From Brachyhypopomus gauderio (Eukaryota > Chordata > Actinopteri > Gymnotiformes > Hypopomidae): 64,000 bases of DNA. The notes under the pieces are model-generated. The model made no database searches. It was not told where the DNA came from and saw only the letters and a program-made list of their open reading frames with translations. The stretch spans positions 1,170,704-1,234,703 of the forward strand of contig NW_027506878.1 of the NCBI RefSeq assembly GCF_052324685.1, written 5' to 3'. Both the position numbers and the translations under genes were made by a program. Of this stretch, positions 38,086-50,302 are shown one piece after another (positions within the stretch are counted from its first letter, which is position 1; the number at the start of each line of letters is the position of its first letter).

Positions 38086-39685
38086 TATCATCTTTTGATT
38101 ACATTTTGGAACCACGGTATGATCTGCCGTTGCAACACTACATTTCGGAAACGGCCCTTCCAGAGCTTTACACAAAGGTTAGTGAGCACCTGCGAGGTCT
38201 TATCAGATGTGACTGCTATTGGCTTTACCACAGACATTTGGAGCTGTGATGTTTCGCCAATTTCATTCCATAGCCTCACTGCACAGTGGATTGACTCCGC
38301 TTTCGACTTGAAGCATGCAGTATTGCATGATCAGTTTCACGCATCTCATACAGTGGAACATGTAAAACAAGCAATTGATCTAACTTGGTAGAGAAGCAAC
38401 GGGTTCATGTTATTTTGCGTGACGATGCAAGAAATATGAAAAAAAGCAATAGATGAATTAGGGGTACAAAATGTGGACTGCATCGCACATACGCTTCAGC
38501 TGGTTGTACACAAGGGGCTGCTTTCTCAGCGCAGCATCACAGACACACTAGCTTAACGCAAGGAAGATTGTAGGTCATTTTAAGCACTCACCACAGGCCT
38601 ATGCAGGTCTGGAAGATATACAGGTTGATATGAAAACGCCACCCTGGTGCCTACAACAGGATGTGCAAGTTAGACGGAACAGCACCCACTACATGATGCA
38701 TAGCCTCTTGGAGCAAAAGCGCCGTCTTAGTGTCTATGCAGCTGTCCACAACCTTCCAGCTACACCGACGGTGAACCAGTGGACACTAATGGAGAAGATG
38801 GTTGAGGTTTCAGCTCCCTTTGAAAAACTGATGAGGGTGGTGAGCGCTGAGACTGCGACTGCAGCTGATGTGATCCCTGCCATATCAGTCCTTAAGCGTG
38901 TTCTTTCTCGAGAGAGCAAAGCACTGACCAGGGAATTGAGACAATGAGACGCACTCTTCTGGAGTCTGTGGATAGATGCTTCTGCCAGATTGAGACTGAG
39001 CCACTCTACTGCATTGCCACTTTAGTGCATCACAGATACAAAGACAGGCAAGTCCAGTAAATTCTCTTTTCTAATGCTATCATAAAACACTACTTTACAA
39101 TTACGCAAATGCAATCATTACCCAGTATTATTTAAAACTATTTTGCTGTTGAGCTATTTTTTTAAATCTAGATTTAGTTCTGTTAATGGTTATGACTTTT
39201 TAAGTACACCATTTATCTCTTTTCAGATACTTTACAAATTCAGATCATCTGAGGCATGCTAAAGATGCTCTCATTCAAAAAGTGGAAAAGATGGAGTTAA
39301 GAAGGACCACCAGTGAATTGTCAAACAGCCTGTGAAAAAGGCATCACGTCAATCCACAGCAAGCAGCAGCCTTGGCAGTGTCTTTGATGAGTCAGAGACA
39401 CAGAGTCCGTGAGCGCCTCATCAGCAGTTATCTTGTGCAGTTACCTTGCAGAGCAAACCATCTTAATGTCAGACAATCCACTACAGACCTGGAGGGCACA
39501 TTCTACAGTTTCCCTTATTAGCTGCTACTGCAACCAGGTTTCTATCTGCCCCCTGCACAAGTGTGGACAGTGAGTGACTCTGTAGTGGAGTCTCAAACAT
39601 TATTGATGAGAAGAGGAACCAGCTGTCCTCTAATATTGCAGAGATGCAGATTTTTCTCATAAAAAGAATTTTCACTTCATTTTGA
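38083..39685 (+). pseudogene. hAT transposase pseudogene (element C)
   Basis: RNase H-fold hAT transposase with the first Asp region (TTDIWSCD), a degraded second Asp region (VILRDDARNMK), and the hAT C-terminal dimer region. At least three frame changes and several stops. An inserted stretch near 39055-39225 separates two coding pieces and may be a former intron. Confidence 0.75.
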
Positions 39686-40127
39686 AGTGAGAGTAACAGT
39701 ATAGAAACAGTAAGATAAAGGACAATTGGAGCAGCTCAAATTAAAGCACTTTAACGTTAACTGGCTTTCCAGCTATTTTATTTTTGTATTCAGGTTCTAC
39801 TGTTAAGTAACTTATTTGTTTTTTTAATATTTAAGCTGCTACACCACATTTGAGAGGATTTTTTGAAATATTGATTTCTGTTCATTTTTAGATTAGATCA
39901 TGTTTACTGCATCAGAATTGTGTTCTTTTGTTCTTTAATTGTGTTGTGACTGAATGTAAAGTTCTAAGTGGAAGTGTCATTATCACACTCATTTCAAGTG
40001 TTCTAGTTTTACTATTATAATGCTGCACCAAGTTTGTTTACTTTTATTTAGTAAAAAAAAAACACTTAACAATAGTTTGGAAGCTGACAGTTTTTTTCAG
40101 AAGGCAGTGCAGTTGTTAATTATAAAC

Positions 40128-41764
40128 TGTGATGTGGGGACAGAGGCAGCAGGAGGCAGAGGCTGTGAGCGAAAGGCTTTATTATCCATGGTTGAACTGA
40201 AATACTCAGGCCACCAGTCAGATCAAACACAACAGTATACTCAAGGTAATGCAGGTAAGTAATGCATCCACAGGTGTATGGCAGGTCCGGTGCAGAGCAG
40301 GCAATCCCACGTAGTGAGGTGAGGGGTGCAGGCTGTATGTGCAGCACTGGACGGCGTGACCTGTGGGGGTTTAAAGAGCCCGAGTCCAATTAGTGGCAGG
40401 TGCTAATACTCTGGTGCAGAGCCGGCCCTGACCAATGTGGCGCCCTAGGCGAGATTTTGGTTGGTGCCCCCTGCATCATCAATCATTGTGTTGATTGTGT
40501 CACTATTAAAGAAACAAATAAAAAGCAAATGGCTTAAATATTACCGTAGAACAAGAAATAAATATAAAGGTGTTGCACAAAAAATATTTTAAAACTATTT
40601 TACATAACGTAGTGCAGAGAACAACTTTTAAATATTAATAATAAATAAAAAATAAAAAAACAACAACTACCACCAGTGCAAATCAGGGCAATTTGCCTAC
40701 TGCAACATTATTATTTCAAAAGTGCATTCGCAATGAACAGTGTTTTAGTATATATTTATTTTAACCTAAGCTAATCATAGCACCTACTAGGATTGGGCAG
40801 TATGATGACTCTTTTCACTAAGATCATACAGAGGGGAAAAAGCCACAATGACGATTGAGTGTTGTGAGTCAAGCGAGCTGGTTTCAAAGAAAAACACAAC
40901 AGCTACAGATTGGCAACATTTTGGATTTGTTTCAAATAAAAAGGAGACCATTGGAGCACGCCCCCACGATTTTAATTCGATAATATGATTGGTTGATAAA
41001 ACTGCCAATCTATAATAAAAGCTCTCAATGTAAAAGGGCCTTTCTCTCTTTTACCTAGAAACAACGGTGTGATATATTCTGATTTTTTATTTCACCGCTG
41101 AGGTTTTTTTTTTCCAGCACAAGGACGAAACGTGGATTTGAAAGCCGATTTATAGGAAAAATACAAATTATTGGTGAAGCGTTATTAACATATATTACAT
41201 ATAATAGATAAAGCATCCTTTTTAAGATCAATTTACATTCAGAGAAGGCGTTGAAGTCCCTGACGATTCGCCAATGGTATAGTGTTAATTCACCACATAT
41301 TACCATTATATTACCTGTTTTTCTGCCTTTTTGAGGTCTTTACAGGAAGATGTCACTCACTCTGTGGTGTACAGAGAAACAGTAACGAGGTGCGCAGAGC
41401 GCGCGGGGGAGGGCGCGTTGGCGCGCGGGTGATAGGTGTCGTGTGTTGTTATTATAAGAATTATTAATTTGACTAATATTATTAAACAATGAAATTATGA
41501 TTATGTGGACTTTGCTTGTTTTCACATTTATTAATTGTTCATTTGTTAAAAAAAAAAAAAAAAACCGCATGCACGCGAGCGCCCCCCTGGACAGCCGGCG
41601 CCCCTAGCATTTGCCTATATCGCCTAATGGAAGAGCCGGCCCTGCTCGGGTGATTGGGAGTGAGGGAGTGAGAGGGCGTGCGCAGTGTTGGAGTGGGTGT
41701 GTGTGAGAGGGAAGGAGTCTGTGTGCGCGCCCTCTGGTTGCGTCTGGGCTGACCCATCGTGACA
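40128..41764. mobile_element. LTR-like insertion (TG...CA) in element C
   Basis: Begins TGTGATGTGGGGACAG and ends CCCATCGTGACA, flanked by TAAAC on both sides (40123-40127 and 41765-41769). The relative at 51818 shows the empty site (attataaacattg). Without the nested MITE it is about 0.4 kb, fitting a solo LTR. No promoter motif is clear. Confidence 0.7.
40417..41644. mobile_element. hAT MITE (1228 bp) in the LTR-like insertion
   Basis: Ends CAGAGCCGGCCCTG and (complement) CAGGGCCGGCTCTT, flanked by ctctggtg (40409-40416) and ctcgggtg (41645-41652), an 8-bp duplication with one change. No transposase recognised. Sub-terminal gcgccctaggcgaga and tatcgcctaatgg echo each other. Confidence 0.88.
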
Positions 41765-43027
41765 TAAACATTGGATTACTGTTATTAAATTTAATGTAAT
41801 GTGTACACTGTGTGAAGAATATTATCTAGTTCCTATCTAGAAAATTGAAGTATCGGTTTGAGACTCTGTATCGGGAGTAGGGGTGTGTTTAAAAAATCGA
41901 TCTTTCAATTCAAATCGATCTTCATTTGAATGATTCGATATCGATTTATGAAACCTCAGATCGATCTTTAGAATTAGCCAATTTTCCCCGCATATGCGCG
42001 CCGTTTTAACGTCTCACGTTTTATCTCGCGAGACCATCCTTTTTTTCCTCGAGTGATCAGTTAAGCATGGCTGGAGCTAGAGTGAAGACGCCCAAGAACC
42101 TGAAGTCAGATGTGTGGTTACACTTTGGATTTAAAAACCATGATGGTAGGGAACAGCTGGACAAAAGCACAGCCGTGTGTAAACAAAAATATTGCAACAT
42201 GGAGTTGAAATATTGTGGTAATACCACAAACCTAAGAAATCATTTAACGCGACACCATCCCGATGCTCAAAAAACGCCAGAACCCAAACAAACTCCGCTA
42301 GAGCAGGCATTTGGGATGAAACTTCCTACAAGTTCTCCCCGTGCCAAAAAAATTACCGAAGCTTTGGTATCCTTTATATGTAAGGATATACGTCCATACA
42401 GCGTTGTAGAAAATGAAGGCTTCCGAAACCTCATTAATGTTCTGGAACCACGTTATGTTTTACCCACACGTAAACATTTGAGTGAAGTGGCCATTCCAAA
42501 CCTGTATGGAAATGTGAAGCACGGTGTCGCAACTTTACTTAAGTCGACAGAGAGGGTCGCCCTTACCTGTGATAGCTGGGTATCCAGAGCAACGGATTCG
42601 TACCTAACAATTACGGCTCATTATATCGACGACGAATGGAGGCTCATGTCTCATGTTTTACAGACAAGGGAAATCGAAACTAGTCACACAGCCAGTAATC
42701 TTGCTGAACTATTGTCCGAAGCTATACAAGAGTGGGACCTTGCAAACAAAGATCCAGCTATCGTGACGGACAACGCTGCGAACATGACCCGTGCTGTGGA
42801 ATTAACCAACTTGTTGCACGTTGGATGTTTCGCCCACACACTCAATTTAGCCTCACAGGCAGCTCTCAAAATTCCACCTGTTGCACATTTGCTTGGGCGA
42901 GTGAGGCGCATTGCATCATTTTTTCATCGTAGCACTACAGCAAGCCACAAACTTAAAGAGCAACAAAGGACACTGGGCCTGCCTGCACACAAGTTGGTGA
43001 TTGATGTGGCGACTCGTTGGAATAGCA

Positions 43028-44763
43028 CAGGGGTTCTCAACTGGTCTCAGCCCGGGACCCACTTTTTCTCATTGTCATTAAGTCGCGACCCATTAAAGAA
43101 AAAAAAGTTGTAGGTTGCCATACACCATGCACTTTATGTAATACAACTTGTTTGGTTGTCTTATGAAGGACCTTTTAAAAGCTATTGAAACTATTTTAAA
43201 AAACAGAGTATGTAGTGCTCTGGGGCCTTCACGACCGCCCCTTGCGTCCGTGTTAAGGTAATTTGTAGACGGTGCCTTAAGCCTGGTTTATACTCGACGC
43301 GCCGCGAGCGGCGCGAGGGTCCGCGCGGCGAAAATGACGTAATCGCTGTGGCTCCGCCCGTGCGCGAGGGCCTCGCGCGCTGTCGCGGCGCGAGGTCGTG
43401 CACCTCTAGAATTTTGTAACTTCGCGCGCGCGCCGCGCTTCAGCGCGATGGACAAAGTCATGTTTGCCGGGTTCATACGCCTATACAAGGTGGAATTAAA
43501 GCACTTGTACGTCACTTTAAAGGTCCATTTCAATATTTCCCAGCACGTTAAACTTAATTAATTTAAATATTTATACATATACTCGAAATGAATCGAAATA
43601 ATTCGCTTTTTTATCACATTATTTAATGGTTGTTTATTTTCAAAACGCCCAATCTTAACGTCTTCACGTTCTCTCATGTTTCGTCCTGGAATTACAAGAG
43701 GCTCGTATTTGTTAACGTAATTTCAACATTTTAATGTACTTTAGCCTAAATTCCAGCACTTTTCAAACCTGAAACACAAAGCAACATTAAAATGCGTCAG
43801 GTAAATGTTCATTCCCTTTTTTTTGAGGGGTGTTTCTTTATACTACCACATATAGTTTCGGACAACATTTCAAAGTCATATTTATGTTTGATGCCTGGTG
43901 TATATATACGGTCTCTGGTCAGGTAAAATGTTCTTTCACCGGTTTTGCAGGGGTTTTTTATTCTCCACTGCCACCTATCGCCACCTATCGTTTCGGAGAA
44001 CACTGCAGCGACGCTCGCGACGTTCGCGAAAGTATAAACGCCTACACCGCTCGCGCAGGGTCGCGCGAGGTGGGCGGAGCCGCGCGCTACAGTCACTCGC
44101 GAAAGTATAAACCAGGCTTTAGACGTTGCAGTGGTGAAAGTTGCACATTTAAAATAACATGTTGTCTGCTATTTAAAATACGTCTATTCCTGACGTAAAC
44201 AAAGTTGTAGATGTTTGTCTTAGTTGCCAGAAATAAGAATTTTCATATTCTGGCACTTTTGCCAATACTGTCAAAGTTATTGAAGAAAGAATTAAGAATA
44301 TGTGAACGTGAAACAAACTTTACTAGTATGCATACGAGTGACTTTTGATCCCATTAAAATTACTTTAAAACTATGTACAGTTATAAAGAAGTGTGTCCTC
44401 TTTGGGTCCGATTTTGGGTTGTGAAAAAATGCTATATTTTTCGCTTGGCCATTTTCAACGCTTAGCGATTAGCGCTCCGCTGCTTTGCGAGTCACGCAGG
44501 TGATCAGATTCCCGCATTTGTTGATGGGGAGTGAAATAATTATTACTCGCAAATTTAAATTTATGGTCGCGATTGCGACGATTTTAGTCGCAATCTGGAG
44601 CCCTGGCATGTTTGACGGGTGCCTCTCTGTCTTTTTTCAGGATAAAAGGTGAGTACAAAATTAGAAGAGTAGCATATTAATTTTTTTACAAACTGTCCGC
44701 GACCCACCCAGAACGTGTCTGCGACCCACTTTTGGGTCGCGACCCACCAGTTGAGAATCACTG
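43028..44763. mobile_element. hAT-type element (1736 bp) in the transposase gene
   Basis: Ends CAGGGGTTCTCAACTGG and (complement) CAGTGATTCTCAACTGG, with gggtcgcgaccca-like sub-terminal sequence. Flanked by gaatagca (43020-43027) and gaatagcg (44764-44771), an 8-bp duplication with one change. It splits the conserved TRWNS codons of element D. It has no transposase and carries a Harbinger MITE. Confidence 0.9.
43280..44118. mobile_element. Harbinger-type MITE (839 bp), innermost level
   Basis: Ends AGCCTGGTTTATAC and its exact complement, flanked by TTA (43277-43279 and 44119-44121). The ends are very CG-rich (gcgcgagg, ctcgcga). An internal block (43740-43865) recurs inverted at 12310-12435. 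Confidence 0.9.
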
Positions 44764-46777
44764 GAATAGCGCACTGGAGATGCTAGAACGCTTTCTGGAG
44801 CAGCAGCCGGCGATCTCTGCAACTCTGCTTTCTCCAGAAGTACGCAGGAATGAAAGCGATCTCTGCACGCTGAGCGAGCTTGATATAACTGTCGCAGAGG
44901 ATGTGGTGAAAGCTCTCGGACCTCTGAAGACAGCCACACTGGTAATGTCGGAGAAAAAGTCTCCAACTTTATCCGTCATTGCGCCTCTACATGCACAGCT
45001 GCTTGCAGAGATGAATAATGTGACCCACGACTCCACCGTGATTAAGGACCTCAAGACTGCTGCACACAACAACTTGAAATCAAGGTATGCTCACTTGTGC
45101 GTTTGAGGGACTGGGATATCCATTATAATGAGCAGAAATAAATAAATATATACAAAAGGCAATACAATGGATTTCTAGTAAGGGCTATATGCTTGGTCAT
45201 TTTACATTCTACAATTAACCTATTAACCCTAGGATAATACATGCAGTTTGTGCATGTGCATGCATTTAGGTAAATCTATGTATATAATGCATTGTGGTAA
45301 TTGATCCATGTGAAATTTATTTTAAGGTATGTTCTGCTGAAAGACAAGCTGTATGTCGCATCAGCATTAGATCCTCGTTTCAAGACCCTGCCTTTCTTGA
45401 CTGATGAGGCCCGTGACAACACATTTTCTAGACTGGTTACTGAAGCTGCTAGTCTGGAGCCTGTGGATGCATCTAATGTAAGTTATGCAAATATAAAAAT
45501 AACTTCTACAGCTTTATACAGACATACATTCAAAATAATCCCTTTCCTTAGGAATATTAAACAATAAATTCTCCTGCAGTGTTAAAATGGCACAATACAA
45601 CAATGGTTTAAGGACCAATGTGTGCCATTAATACGAATTATATAAATTATATATTCATATAAAGGCCTACACTCAGTGTGGTGTGTGTGATACCCCACCA
45701 GTAATGCAGGGGTGTGGTACTCAGTGATAGTTTTGTACTTTTTTTTCTGTGTGTGTGTGTGACTGGATTTCCTAATCAGTTTTCCATTGAAGTTTATACT
45801 TGAATATTTTCATCTTTCAAAAGCAACAATCTGATGGTGACGGAGCAGAGCACATTGTGCCTGTAGAGCAAGAAGACAACTGCCATGCTTCTTTTGAAGT
45901 GAATGATGCCCCTACACCACCCAAGAAACCAAAGGAATCTTCTGCATTGATGTCACTCCTTGGACCAGCCTACACCCCAAAGGACACTTTATCAGAGAAA
46001 ACGGCAGCTGACAAATCATGGGAAGAAGTGAGCCGATACAGGGAAATAAAACCTATTCCACACTCTGAAAATCCACTGACATGGTGGAGGCTGCATGCAG
46101 GGGAATATCCCCTTTTGGCCCGCCAAGCCAAATGTCATCTTTGTATCCCTGGGACCAGTGTCCCTTCTGAGAGAGTTTTCTCAACAGCTGGTAATATTGT
46201 TAATGCACAAAGGAGCTGTCTCACTCCTCAACATGTGGATCAGCTCCTTTTCCTGCAGAAAAATTTGACAATCTCTAAGATGTCATAAAGCAGTAAAGAA
46301 TAAACTATGTTCATAAATGTTTTTGTTACATGTTAAAAAAAAAACAAAAAAACAAAACTTAATTTGCACTTTAACAGGTTGTTCAAAGGCTGTGCCTTTT
46401 CTGGTAAAGGAGCTATGTGGAAGTTGTTGCAGTGTGATGGATACATTAATTTATATTTAAAAAGAATGTAACTGTTGTTCACAGTATAAAAATTATCTTT
46501 ATTAAAATGTATTAAGTTTGAGTATTCCTTGTGTCATTACATTTCACATTCAAACTACACTTTTTATTGTAACTGAAATTTCCCTACAAGAATCGATATC
46601 GAATCGAATTGAATCGAAAATCGAATTGAATCGAAAATCGAATTGAATCGGGACCTTGTGAATCGGAATCGAATCGAAATGGGAAATCAGTGGTGATACC
46701 CACCCCTAATCGGGAGACACTAAAAAATGTATGACTCGGATCGGGAACAGAAAAAATGTGATCCGGACATGTCTATT

Positions 46778-47305
46778 TGGTACTAGACAAAGCTTTGCTA
46801 AGCCTGTATGTTGCTATTTCTCAGATTCAGCTGTGTACATGACTAACGACGTTTAATTTTCAGATTTCTGAAAAGGACACTGATGCCCTTCATCTATAGT
46901 TAGGTTGAAATTGATTGTTTGTTAACATAATTTAATATTATTTGTTATTTTTTTCCAAACCTTTTAAATCGGCTAGCGCTAAATACTACTAAACATGGGG
47001 CTGGGGTAATATGTGAATCTTTAGTCTTCAGCAGTATCGCACCTAGATATATTTGTATGTACTTCCACATTTACATAGCATTTTCTTGGCAAAGTTGTGG
47101 GTTCAACACTAAATGGGGGAAACCTGCCAAACTAGAACATGCATACTTAAACAATTCCAAAATAACAGCACATCTATTGCTGTAAGAGCTATGAATAAAA
47201 AATAAATAAAAAAAACAGATTGACTGGTTTTTGAAGGTTTATTGTAATGCAGTCATTAGGGATATTATATATATAACAAAGGGTTTTTATGTTTTACTTA
47301 TCACA
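46778..47305. other. No recognised feature
   Basis: AT-rich intergenic sequence after the hAT nest; no ORF or repeat recognised. Confidence 0.5.
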
Positions 47306-48173
47306 TACAAAAATACACTTACCACTATATGTTCGTACATTGTGTTATGGAACAGACTGGTTAAGATTGTAATTTACACACATACTAACTAAACTAAACA
47401 GTAGCATGTGTGCAAATCTCAATCTTGACCAGTATATTACACACCAAAGTATCTGAAAACATGGTGGAAAGTGTAAAATACCAACCTGTAGGCCAAAACA
47501 AAGAAAACCTATTTGCCAACACTGTCAAATGACCATGACTGTAAACGCCAATATACCCTTTTTTTTACACAAGACAGTGGAATCAGCTGTGTGCACTTTT
47601 CCTTTCAATTCCTCCCTACCCAAAGAGAACCTGCTGAACGAATTGAAGGGTGTGTTTACTATACACCTTAGTTAGTTTGTGTACAGGTATGGTCATTTGA
47701 CAGTGTTGGTGCTACCCTATTCACAGAACAAAGTAGCATAAAGTGCATATAAATAAAGTCACTGCCTTCCACAACAGACACTCTGGCAACGGCACTTTGT
47801 AAAAACAACTTTTTCAAAACTTTTTTTTTCTCAATTGTTCACACACCAAATGTAACGTTACTTTTTTCAACAGCCTTTGTACCTTAAGTGTTCTGAAATG
47901 GTTGTTCATGACACTTAAAACAAAATAAAAAATAAAAATTACAAATAAAAAAGATAGTTAGAAAAAATACAGCTACTTACCACCAAAGTGCCATAATGAT
48001 TAATTAAATAATGAAATTAACCAAATCGCCATACCCAATAACATCTTCCAAGGTCAAGTTGGTCATTTTACATCTACCACTATATGTTGGTACATTGTGT
48101 TATGGGGTACTGGTTAAGATTGTAATCTACACACATGCTACTGAATAAAGGATTTCCCACTACTGTGGGCAGA

Positions 48174-48192
48174 CCCCCCCCCCCCCCCCCCC
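48174..48192. repeat. Poly-C tract
   Basis: About 19 consecutive C residues. Confidence 0.9.
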
Positions 48193-48252
48193 ACCTCTAC
48201 AATGACTGTAGATGTGGCGGGTGCTACCACAGCAGTGACAAATACTCTAAAC

Positions 48253-48333
48253 AAGGGGTGCCCACAGTTTTCAGCTTGCGAGCTACTTATAAGATGACCC
48301 AGTCAGAAAGATCGACGTAATGAGCACCCCTGC
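48253..48333. mobile_element. Tiny hAT MITE (81 bp)
   Basis: Ends AAGGGGTGCCCAC and (complement) CAGGGGTGCTCAT, flanked by a perfect 8-bp duplication CTCTAAAC (48245-48252 and 48334-48341). Very short for a hAT derivative. Confidence 0.88.
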
Positions 48334-48435
48334 TCTAAACAGTAGCATGTGTGCAAATCTCAATCTTGACCAGTTTATTACACACCAAACTATCTGGAAA
48401 CATGGTGGTAAGTGTAATACCAACCTGAAGTGACC

Positions 48436-48759
48436 TTACATCGCCAGCTGATTAGTCAAAGTCAACACTTTTCCCTTCAACTCCTTCCTCCCTAAACCCA
48501 AGAAAACCTGCTGAACGAACTGGAATGTTTTTACCGTGCATCTTGGGTAGTTCATATGAAGTGCATATGTCAAGCCAAAGAGTAGGCACGTGGCCTGGGG
48601 CAAGTTGTTGATATTGTCCATCACAATATTTCCTTCCAGAACCACACCCAGGGAGGATGGGTTTAGAGGGTGTTGTGCAACACCATCATGATGTATAGCG
48701 AGGATTCCAATTGGGATGTGTTTGTAGGAAATGAAAAATGAAAAAAGGGTTGTTTTACT
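48436..48759 (-). pseudogene. 3'-terminal exon of an unassigned, probably multicopy fish gene
   Basis: A minus-strand segment with a good acceptor (ttctgttctcag at 48760-48771) and an open frame of about 107 codons to a stop at 48436. The protein reads IPIGILAIHHDG, LNPSSLGVVLEGNIVMDNI and LPQATCLLFGLTYALHMNYP. From memory this resembles the C-terminal region of large uncharacterised, SAMD3-like protein families of fish; I cannot confirm it. No upstream exon is recognised, and a decayed copy lies at 47580-47690. Judged a fragment, but a real gene extending upstream is possible. Confidence 0.5.
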
Positions 48760-49433
48760 CTGAGAACAGAACGCTGTATATACAATAAAAGGGTTCATCA
48801 CAGATAGCTAAGATTACAGGTTAGTGATGGGCAAAACAGTTCTTTTAGATGAACTGAATCATTAGAATCAGTTGGCGTCAATATAGGTCCTAAAGTTTTG
48901 AGAATCAAAAAACAGAATCCATAACCAATAAATGATGTTTTGTAATTGAGAAAACTGTGGTTAATATTGAGAGTTAAAAAAGCAGGTTTGTAAACAGAAT
49001 ATTTATGTTTTTAATTGTCCATTTTGAGTTTAATATTCTTCAAGAATCCGTTTTCGTTGCACCTTTTCTCGCTCGCGCTTCTCTCAGTCTCACTCTCGCC
49101 TCCAGAACTTTCTCGCTTTTGATTTTTGGACCTGATTTGATGGGTGGGTCATCCCATTCTACACACCCTGTGACACACCCTGCTACGTCAGCAAAAGCGC
49201 CAATCTCACCTTGTTTCGAAAATGGCTGACCGGCAAACACAGGTAAGATGTGTGTTTATGTTTTCTCATATGAGCTATTTTTAACGATGATCTATTTTAG
49301 TAACCCACAGTAGATAGACTGAAGTAGATTGTTGTGGAGTTACTACTACCCTGTTGAATATTGTAATCGTGTGTGTGTAGAATGGGATGGGTGGGCGGGA
49401 CTTAACTTAAATTTGTATTTAACATTACAAATA

Positions 49434-50302
49434 CAGTAATCCCTCCTTTATCGCATTCTGGAGATTCCAGAACTACCCGCAATAACCGATAATCCGTGTA
49501 GTACAGTATATTTACAGTACGGTATATTTATTTAAGTATTTATACACTATATTAAGACTTTATAAACCCTCCCCACACCTTTACATAAACCTTTCCCATT
49601 CCCTTAATAACCATTCCCACACTGTTTTGTGCACGTTTGCTTGTCCAACGAGCAACCACTCGTGTTGTATACAATCTCATGTAGGTGAGTAGCGACTCAG
49701 GCAAGTGATGCTGGTTCTCCTTTCCAAGAGTAAATATGCACTATTTACTGTAATTCGTACTTGTCATGTTGTGGGGGGGCCCCTTGCCGGTCGCCTCTCT
49801 CTACAGCAGCAGCTGTCTTGTTTTGGTCACGTGATGTTCGTCCCTCAGGTGGCCGGGGCCCATGATCCGTCTCACCTGAAGGTCGTTTGTTCGTCTATAT
49901 ATGTCTTGTCTTTGTACCAGTTGACTGCTGGTTATTATTTCCTTAATCTGGAACTATGTCACGGGTTTTTGGTTTGCACACTTTCAATTAAACCATCCTC
50001 TTTCCCTGAGACTTGGTGTGATCGCTTCCTTTTTAGTTGCTCACCCTGCCTGTCACAGTACTATTTTATTATTTATAACATTCATTTATTGTTAGAATTA
50101 AAACTTGTAATATATTTTTATACATTTTGGGATTTTGTCATGTAAAAATCATAAAATGTATATTTTTTCCACCGAACGAATTCCACAGACAACCGGCGAA
50201 AAAGCGAAGGTCCGCAAATTATTTTCTCCATTAATATCTTATAAAAACCCTTGAAAGAGTGAATTTGCAAAAGCTGAAGCATGAAGTGGCGCGGGATCAC
50301 TG
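49434..50302. mobile_element. Mariner-type MITE (869 bp) in hAT element E
   Basis: Left end CAGTAATCCCTCCTTTATCGC, right end ..GCGCGGGATCACTG, each bordered by TA (49432-49433 and 50303-50304). No transposase. A solo LTR lies inside it. Confidence 0.85.
49762..50057 (+). mobile_element. Solo LTR (296 bp) in the mariner MITE
   Basis: Begins TGTCATGTTGTGG and ends CCTGCCTGTCACA, flanked by a perfect 5-bp duplication GTACT (49757-49761 and 50058-50062). TATA-like gtctatatatgtc near 49895 and an AATTAAA near 49986 set the orientation. Confidence 0.9.

Larger units (their letters stand above)
42067..46288 (+). pseudogene. ZBED-type hAT transposase, three exons, one insertion
   Basis: Exon 1 runs from 42067 and resumes after the insertion to the donor at 45084. 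Exon 2 is 45327-45477 and exon 3 is 45824-46288. Splice borders are GT-AG and the phases agree. Apart from the insertion I see no stop or shift; the coding length would be about 629 residues, normal for the family. Domains: BED finger (C-x5-C...H-x4-H near residues 38-66), hAT RNase H fold with Asp in ALTCDSW and Asp in AIVTDNAANM, the TRWNS region, and the C-terminal dimer domain (SERVFSTAGNIVNAQR, VDQLLFLQKNL). As it stands the frame runs into the inserted element and stops at 43111, so only a truncated protein is possible. Confidence 0.88.
41878..46708 (+). mobile_element. hAT element D (ZBED-type) with its gene
   Basis: Ends TAGGGGTGTG and (complement) TAGGGGTGGG, flanked by a perfect 8-bp duplication ATCGGGAG (41870-41877 and 46709-46716). 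Sub-terminal regions are packed with atcgatt/gaatcga repeats (41898-41965 and 46594-46680), likely transposase-binding sites (inference). It sits in the 3' end of element C. A 1736-bp element interrupts its gene. Confidence 0.92.
38083..46777 (+). mobile_element. BED-finger hAT element C, 5'-truncated, host of a nest
   Basis: Same family as 22390-24169. Coding pieces: DYILEPRYDLPLQHYISETALPELYTK (38090), CDVSPISFHSLTAQWIDSAF, MKTPPWCLQQDVQVRRNSTHYM (38630), ATAADVIPAISVLKRVLSRES (38870), and a C-terminal dimerisation stretch NIIDEKRNQLSSNIAEMQIFL (39600-39660) with a stop just before it. Frameshifts and stops throughout. The 3' part continues at 39670-40127, resumes at 41765-41877, and resumes again at 46709 to about 46777. 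The gaps are nested insertions, confirmed by the uninterrupted relative at 51635-52292. The BED finger and 5' end are missing. Confidence 0.8.
47310..48560. repeat. Local direct duplication (47310-47700 and 48065-48560)
   Basis: Shared blocks in the same order: accactatatgtt.gtacattgtgttatgg, cagtagcatgtgtgcaaatct, caatcttgaccagt, and a stretch matching the coding exon end (aacctgctgaacgaa). The second copy is further split by sequence with a poly-C run and an 81-bp MITE. Confidence 0.75.
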
